From the NCBI RefSeq assembly GCF_021869535.1, contig NW_026262690.1, forward strand, positions 17,199,001 to 17,263,000: a stretch of DNA of 64,000 nt. The letters are read 5' to 3'. Both the position numbers and the translations under genes were made by a program. This stretch comes from Mytilus californianus (taxonomy: Eukaryota > Mollusca > Bivalvia > Mytilida > Mytilidae). A model generated the notes under the pieces. It searched no databases. It saw only the letters and a list, made by a program, of their open reading frames with translations, and had not been told where the DNA came from. Of the stretch, positions 58,095 through 64,000 are shown piece by piece; within the stretch, counting starts at the first letter, position 1; each line of letters begins with the position of its first letter.

Positions 58095-59465
58095 AATTCA
58101 TCTAATGTCAACTTTGTCTGAGGTAGTTGCAACCTTATTTTCTTTATAATTTCTAAATTAATAAGCGGACAATTTTAGAAAGGTTTCTTATAAATCATGT
58201 CAGTACCGCCGTACTTAATTTTATACGAACGTCTTTTAATTATCTAAAACGGTGTTCGAATATGAATTTCGAAACAGGAAATTATAGTTGTATCCCATTA
58301 TAAACCAGACTATTTTTCGTCAGCCAGATCATTAACTTGTTCGGCTTCTCTAATTTGTTACTAATAAATTCGACTTTTAAGAATATTATGGATTTTGTGT
58401 AGTATTTCAAAACCTTACACCAAATTGAAGTATATAGTTACGTTGTATTTTATAACAAATCAAACATAAATTTGATATATAAAATAAAAAGACAAGAATA
58501 TGATGAAACTATTAACGCACAATTAATTCCTCAACACAAGCAAGGAAAAACAATAGGAAAACCACTAAAACCTCAAAACTTATTTAAGATTTATCTTGAA
58601 GTTTATAATGTGTAAAAAAGACCAAACATCTCGGATACCAATTAATTGAAATTACAATTTGTATCATATGTTACAGTATATCAATGTGACAATTGTGTGC
58701 CTTGTACAGATTTCAGTTTTACAGGAGAAAATGGTTTATATGTCATACAATTTCTTAAATGTAAATTTCATTTATTTATTTTCTAAATTATGCATACCAG
58801 TAAATGTTTGTATTCTAGGGTTTTTTTCCATGTTGTGCTGTTGATATCTTGGCCATAAGGACAGATTTTTCGGAGTTTATTTGTTAATGATTGGCTATTT
58901 CGCTTAAAAAAACGTTACATCCAATTGGTCTAGGCTTTTAACATTTGTATGTAAATTTATTGCATCTGTTTTAAAACAATCTTTAATAATGCATTATTCG
59001 CAAATTACTTTCACGATAAGTTGGAGATGTTTATTCCTAGAATTCAGTAACATTAATGTATTTATACTCATGAATTACATCGAATGTTTATTTCTTGTAT
59101 TCAAGAGAATCACACCCTATAAAGATGGTAAGGTAGTGTGTATATTCATATTGCCTTAATTGGTCGTAATGGATGTACAAATTATAGGTATACTCAACAA
59201 CGGAAGAAATGCACCACGTTCATTAATTTCGTTGGAGTTAAAATTGCTATGGCATTTAACTTTTTAAAGCGATCGAAATGATTAAAAATTTGACACAGTC
59301 TTCTGGAATACTAAACATCAAATTCTGTAAAAAAAGAATATTTTCTTAATATTAATTTTTGACAACTCAAAAATCTACATTTTTTAACCATAAAAAAAAG
59401 AAATGTTGCCAAAAATGTAAAAACTGAAGTCGCGTATATCTTTCACATAAGAACAACAAAATAAA
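58095..59465. other. No supported feature
   Basis: AT-rich; nothing recognised. Confidence 0.45.
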
Positions 59466-59469
59466 TAAG

Positions 59470-59645
59470 TTTACATTTTTCATGTCAAGACCTTTTATAG
59501 CTCGCAACAAATGTATGCAAAATGGGTTTTGTTCATTATTGAAGGTCGTACGGTAACCTATAATTGGTTACTTCTACGTCATTTGGTGTCTGGTAGAAAG
59601 TTGTATCATTGACAATCATACCACATCTTCTTATTTTTATATTGA
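59470..59645 (+). repeat. Family A 3' half
   Basis: 'accttttatagctcgcaaca', 'gaaggtcgtacggtaaccta' and 'gacaatcataccacatcttc'. Confidence 0.85.
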
Positions 59646-59649
59646 TGTT

Positions 59650-61055
59650 GAGTTTCGTTATCGATTTTTTTCTAATGGCCAATTTGAAATTGACAATTGA
59701 ATATTCTCATTCTTTTTTTTTTTTTTTTTGATTTATTTATGAAATCCACATTGTCGCCACTAAAACGAATATTTCTCTATAAACCATGAATTATTTTCAA
59801 GGTTATGCTTAAAATATACAAAGCTTTGTAAACATTTTTAAGCAAAAAGTAGAATTGTAAAACTATTATATATTGGAAGAGATGGTGCGTAAATTGTGTT
59901 GTTTAGTATTCCTTTTCATTTTTTCCAAAATATTACCCTTCTTCTTCTTTTTCTTCTTCTTCTTCTTCTTCTTCCAAATATTATCTTACTTCTTCTTCTT
60001 CTTCTTTTCCATTATGCAATATACTTTTTTATATTTTCTATCATTTTACTTGTATTGAGTAATTTCATACACATAACAAAAATATGTAGGCGTTATAAAT
60101 TTTATTGGGTGTTGCATTCCGATGAAAATACTGTTTTTGGATCTGAAATAGCGTGTTAGAAATGATACATTTTTGCAGTAACTGTGTTATTAAGTGTTCA
60201 TTTTTTAATGAGGAATACATAAACAAAAACAACTGTATATTGATTGTTTGCACCATAAATACATTTTTGACGTAAAGCATTTTCAATTGCTTGTGATTTT
60301 GTTTCCAAATTGAGATTGAGACAAGTTCCCTCTCAATTATTCATCAACAGTAAACATGTCGAAATATTTATACTAATTAGTTATCATATGCGTGTATAAA
60401 TTCCGACAATGTAAGAAACTGCTACATATAAGAACATCTGTTAAGGCTTTTTGTGACTTAGCTGTCCTCCTTATGTGACATTGTTTTGCTTTGTATTTAC
60501 CCTATATGCAAAGGTTCTTTTGTACTTGTTCCAATAATATATGTCATGCTAGACAGCAATTTCCCCTTCCTACTGTTAACAACCAAGTAATTACTCTTCA
60601 CTATATTTACTTGTTTCTAAGACAGATTTCACGTTTAACCTAGTTCCATTGATGTTTTTGCAGGGAATAAAGTTAACAAAAATGTTTAGTTGTGTTTGAT
60701 TTTCTGTTAATATTTAATTTTTTAATATTTTGATAGCTAAATTAATTGACGATTAACATGTTTTAGTAAGTAGAATGTTATACAATATTATTCAAAAAAA
60801 GGTCATGGAACACTTTATCGTCAGCTTGATCATGTTAATGATATGTTTGCTTAAAATAATCAAGAGTTCTTTAAAATTTATTGTGTATATTGTGTTAATT
60901 TATCCTATGAAGCTTTTTTTAAACAAATCTTTTATTGACAGCAACAGTTGTACTTTCTGGATTTTGATATACAAGTTTTACACGAAACTCAAAAGAAAAA
61001 TTAACGACAAATAGACATATTTTCCCCCTTTCTTGAACGTTGATTTTCTTTTGGT
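59650..61055. other. No gene; contains a CTT microsatellite
   Basis: (CTT)n runs at 59937-60012 create serial Phe/Leu frames (59873-60159). A T-run lies near 59715. No other feature supported. Confidence 0.6.
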
Positions 61056-62190
61056 CCCAATTATATTTCCCAACTCGTTCGCCATGCCCGTGTCTGTAGT
61101 GATATTTTATATTTCCCAGCTCGTTCATTTTGCTAAACTGTAGTGATGTTTTATATTTCCCAATTCGTTCGCTATGCCCGTGTCTGTAGTGATGTTTTAT
61201 ATATCCGAACTCGTTCGCTTATAGGGATGTTTTATATTTTCCAGGTCGTTTGTTATGCTCGTGTCTGTAGTGATGTTTTATATTTCCCGGGTCGTTCGCT
61301 ATGCTTGTGTATGTAGTGATGTTTTATATATCCGAACTCGTTCGCTTGTAGTGATGTTTTATATTTTCCAGGTCGTTTGCTATGCCCGTGTTTGTAGTGA
61401 TGTTTTATATTTCCCAGGTCGTCCGGTATGCTTGTGTCTGTAGTGATGTTTTATACTTCCTAACTCGTTCGCTATACCCGTGTCTGTAGTGATGTTTTAT
61501 ATTTCCGAGCTCGTTCGTTATGTTTGAATCTGAAGTGATTAATTTATATTTATATTTCCCAGGTCGTTCGCTATGCTTGTGTCTGTAAAGATGATTTATA
61601 TTTCCTAACTTGTTCGCTATACCCGTGTCTGTAGTGATGTTTTATATTTCCCAACTCGTTCGCTATGCCCGTGTCTGAAGTGATGTTTTATATTTCCTAA
61701 CTTGTTATCTATACCCGTGTCTGTAGTGATGTTTTATATTTCCCAACTCGTTCGCTATGCCCGTGTCTGTAGTGATGTTTTATATTTCCAAGGTCGTTCG
61801 CTATGCACGTGTCTGTAGTTTGTTTGTATTTCCATACTCGTTCGCTATGCCCAAGTATGTAGGATTGTTTAATATTTTCCAGGTCGTTCGCTATGCCCGC
61901 TTCTGTAGTGATGTTTTATATTTCCCAAGTCGTTCGTTATGCTTGTGTCTGTAGTGATGTTTTATATATCCCAAATCGTTCGCTATACCCGTGTCTGTAG
62001 TGATGTTTTATATTTCCTAGATCGTTCGCTATGATTGTGTCTGTAGTGATGTTTTATATTTCCTAACTCGTTCGCTATACCCGTGTCTTTAGTGATGTTT
62101 TATATTTCCCATGTCGTTCGATATGCCCCTGTCTGTAGTGATGCTTTATGGTTCCCATGTCGTTCTCTATGCTTGTGTCTGTAGTGATGT

Positions 62191-62272
62191 TTTACTGATG
62201 AGTCTTTTGTAGACGAAACGTGCGTCTGGCGCAAATACAACATTTCAATCCTGGTATTTATGATGAGTTTAT
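62191..62272 (+). ncRNA. Hammerhead core in the satellite, copy 1
   Basis: CTGATGA (62195-62201), stem II GTCT/AGAC with loop TTTGT (62202-62214), GAAA (62215-62218), ACGTGCGT in the stem III place (62218-62225; palindrome broken by one base), C62226 as H, then TGGCGC. The 5' strand of stem I is replaced by satellite sequence (gtttta), leaving about three weak pairs. The family E body 'atttcaatcctggtatttat' follows, then the satellite resumes. Confidence 0.6.
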
Positions 62273-62406
62273 TTATATTTCCCAACTCGTTCGTTATGCC
62301 CGTGTCTGTAGTGATGTTTTATATTTCTCAACTCGCTATTCCCATGTTTGTAGTGATGTTTTATATTTCCCAGGTTGTTTGCTATGCTAGTGTCTGTAGT
62401 GATATT

Positions 62407-62488
62407 TTACTGATGAGTCTTTGTAGACGAAACGCGCGTCTGGCGCAAATACAAAATTTCAATCGTGGTAGCTATGATGAGTTTATTT
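62407..62488 (+). ncRNA. Hammerhead core in the satellite, copy 2
   Basis: CTGATGA (62410-62416), stem II GTCT/AGAC with loop TTGT, GAAA (62429-62432), perfect palindrome ACGCGCGT (62432-62439), C62440, TGGCGC. It has the same insertion boundaries as copy 1 (after 'gtgat.tttta', before 'tttatatttcc'), so the pair arose by duplication of one insertion 215 bp apart. Stem I is again weak. Confidence 0.62.
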
Positions 62489-62694
62489 ATATTTCCTAAC
62501 TCGTTCGTTATGCCCATGTCTGTAGTGATGTTTTATATTTCCCAACTCGGTCACTATACCCGTGACTGTTGTGTTGTTGTATATTTCCAAGGTCGTTCTC
62601 TATGCACGTGTCTGTAGTTTGTTTGTATTTCCTAACTCGTTCTTTATGCCCGTGTCTGAAGTGATGTTTTATATTTCGTTGAACAAAATCGACG

Positions 62695-63675
62695 TATTAA
62701 TAGTAACCTTTTAAGTCAGGTTTTTCATTACCATAAATTACTTTAAAATTTTACATATTTTGTTTTAACGTTTGGCTGTACCTTCTTATAAAAAAACGGG
62801 ATATCACATCCTAATTATACTTTGATAATATGTCAATGTTAATACTGTGATTCTATAAAGCATGTTTCGATATGCTTTTGTTTGATTGTTGGTTTTACTG
62901 ACATTCGCCCTATTATCGAATCAAAAGGATATAGTGCATTTATTCATGACACAAAATCCGTATGTTCATTTGACAAAATTTCATAAATTATGGTATAAAC
63001 TCATAATACAAATACATATTTATTTGTAATGCGTAAAACAGATTAAGTTTACATATATTTGCATCATAATCTATAAATCTATGAGACCCAATAAATAGAC
63101 TATTTATTCTATTTTCTGTTGCACGAGATAAATAAAAGAATCGCGGAAGTTCATTTTAAACACGACTATATGTAATGCTTGAAGTAACAGTTCATAAAAA
63201 TCAAATTCAGAAAATGCTGGCCTTGATTGAGACTGTTCCTTATATAAAATATAAAAACAAATAAATGCAAACCTGTCTGTTTGGAGATGTTTTATACGTC
63301 CATAATACTTTTGGCAAAGCCATAAAATGAATATTATTACAGACAATTGTTTAATGCTTTATATCAGCAGACACGCCTCGTCCAAGATTCAAAACATATT
63401 ATTTTGTTATGTATCATACCTCTTTGTATTACTAGATTATAAAACTTGAAATGTTTAATAAATAGTCGTTGATTATAGCTATGAAAGGCAAAGTGCAGCG
63501 CCAAAGAAAGTGTAACAAGCTTGGAAAGAATAGAATATATCAAAAAATGTCTTGTAATGACGGAATGCGTGCTTGACACGGATTAGTTCTCCTTAAGGCA
63601 TACTTAAAGTACAATCGTCTAATTCTTTCAAGCAGTAGCTTATAAACAAATTCTTATAGCGTTTGAAAAATGAAC
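62695..63675. other. No supported feature
   Basis: AT-rich; minus frames at 63104-63346 and 63364-63579 have no recognisable domain. Confidence 0.45.
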
Positions 63676-63678
63676 TTC

Positions 63679-63853
63679 TAACAAGACTCTTTCATTCATA
63701 TATTTCACTTGATCTCGGCTTCATTATATTATTCTATAATATAATGAAGCCGAGATCAAGTGAACTATATGAATGAAAGAGTCTTGTTAAATGAACTTTT
63801 AACAAGACTCTTTCATTCATATATTTCACTTGATCTCGGCTTCATTATATTAT
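63679..63853. repeat. Three-arm near-perfect palindrome
   Basis: Arm 1 (63679-63732) and arm 2 (63736-63789, inverted) are 54 bp each with a single mismatch and a 3-nt loop. Arm 3 (63800-63853) repeats arm 1 in direct orientation and then continues into the inverted loop sequence. The leader 'aatgaactt.taacaag' precedes both arm 1 and arm 3. The arm reads 'actctttcattcatatattt' and 'cacttgatctcggcttcatt'. Confidence 0.95.
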
Positions 63854-64000
63854 AGAATAATGATCTGATATTATTCGCTTCTATTTAATTTGTTTTTGTC
63901 TTCAACAATACAAATGCACTATTACCGTTTTATCCAACTGTATTAATTTATATCTACGCTTCGGAAAACTAAACAAATGTCAGGGTATAAACATGTGATG

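Larger units (their letters stand above)
61060..62690 (+). repeat. 46-bp satellite array
   Basis: About 33 copies of 'ttatatttcccaactcgttc' plus 'gctatgcccgtgtctgtagt' plus 'gatgtt'. The exact 46-bp period is seen between 61749 and 61795. Variants alternate ('aactcg' and 'aggtcg', 'cccgtg' and 'cttgtg'), suggesting higher-order structure. Some copies are shortened (61220 and 61335 lack 'ctatgcccgtgt'). Two copies are split by a 78-bp family E segment. Confidence 0.93.

Noticed and set aside
59873-60159. Phe/Leu-rich frames
   Set aside because: Direct translations of the CTT microsatellite.
61060-62690. CRISPR-like array
   Set aside because: The 46-bp units are contiguous with no unique spacers, and the DNA is eukaryotic.

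Overview
This is eukaryotic, AT-rich, repeat-dominated DNA with no recognisable host gene. Several dispersed repeats look like ones I know from marine mussels (Mytilus-type bivalves). The clearest is a family whose 3' end reads 'ggcaatcataccacatcttc', seen in about 18 copies or fragments on both strands. The mussel assignment rests on recognition from memory and was not searched. No bacterial operons, rRNA genes, CRISPR arrays or long conserved exons are visible. Most open frames are chance frames or relics of transposable elements.

Layout. 1-3290: a 1,598-bp tandem duplication. Each unit carries nine 76-bp monomers amplified from the head of dispersed family A, and a complete-looking hammerhead ribozyme fold lies between the two arrays. 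3370-8800: a reverse-transcriptase (RT) relic, a palindromic MITE, a foldback with 350-bp arms, and a hairpin. 11279-12140: a 69-bp satellite that stays open as 23-residue repeats. 12756-13125: a palindromic non-autonomous element (family M). 14255-15740: family A copies and a decayed hammerhead-bearing repeat (family E). 15684-25150: a segmental duplication of order X-Y-Z-Y'-X'-Y''-Z''. 25369-25885: two tRNA-derived SINEs. 26095-26640: Penelope-like (GIY-YIG) relics. 27600-38370: scattered RT, LINE and tail fragments plus a 1-kb MITE. 44930-46160: the best RT fragment, still attached to its 3' tail (family C). 46967-47535: that tail amplified four times. 48178-49166: a compact Mutator-like element with TIRs and a 9-bp target duplication. 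51795-52330: a Tc1/mariner relic. 53660-54212: a second family M copy interrupted by family B. 55366-56640: two minisatellites and a full-length family A copy. 61060-62690: a 46-bp satellite with two embedded hammerhead cores. 63679-63853: an almost perfect three-arm palindrome.

How it fits together. The window looks like a graveyard and nursery of non-autonomous elements. Two points stand out. First, pieces of dispersed elements have turned into local tandem arrays (family A head, RT-element tail, family E core inside a satellite). Second, three repeat families share a hammerhead-like layout: CUGANGA, a short stem II, GAAA, and a self-complementary 8-mer in the place of stem III. One copy can also pair a 6-bp stem I. 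The duplicated 5.45-kb block restarts within a few bases of the predicted cleavage site of a decayed copy.
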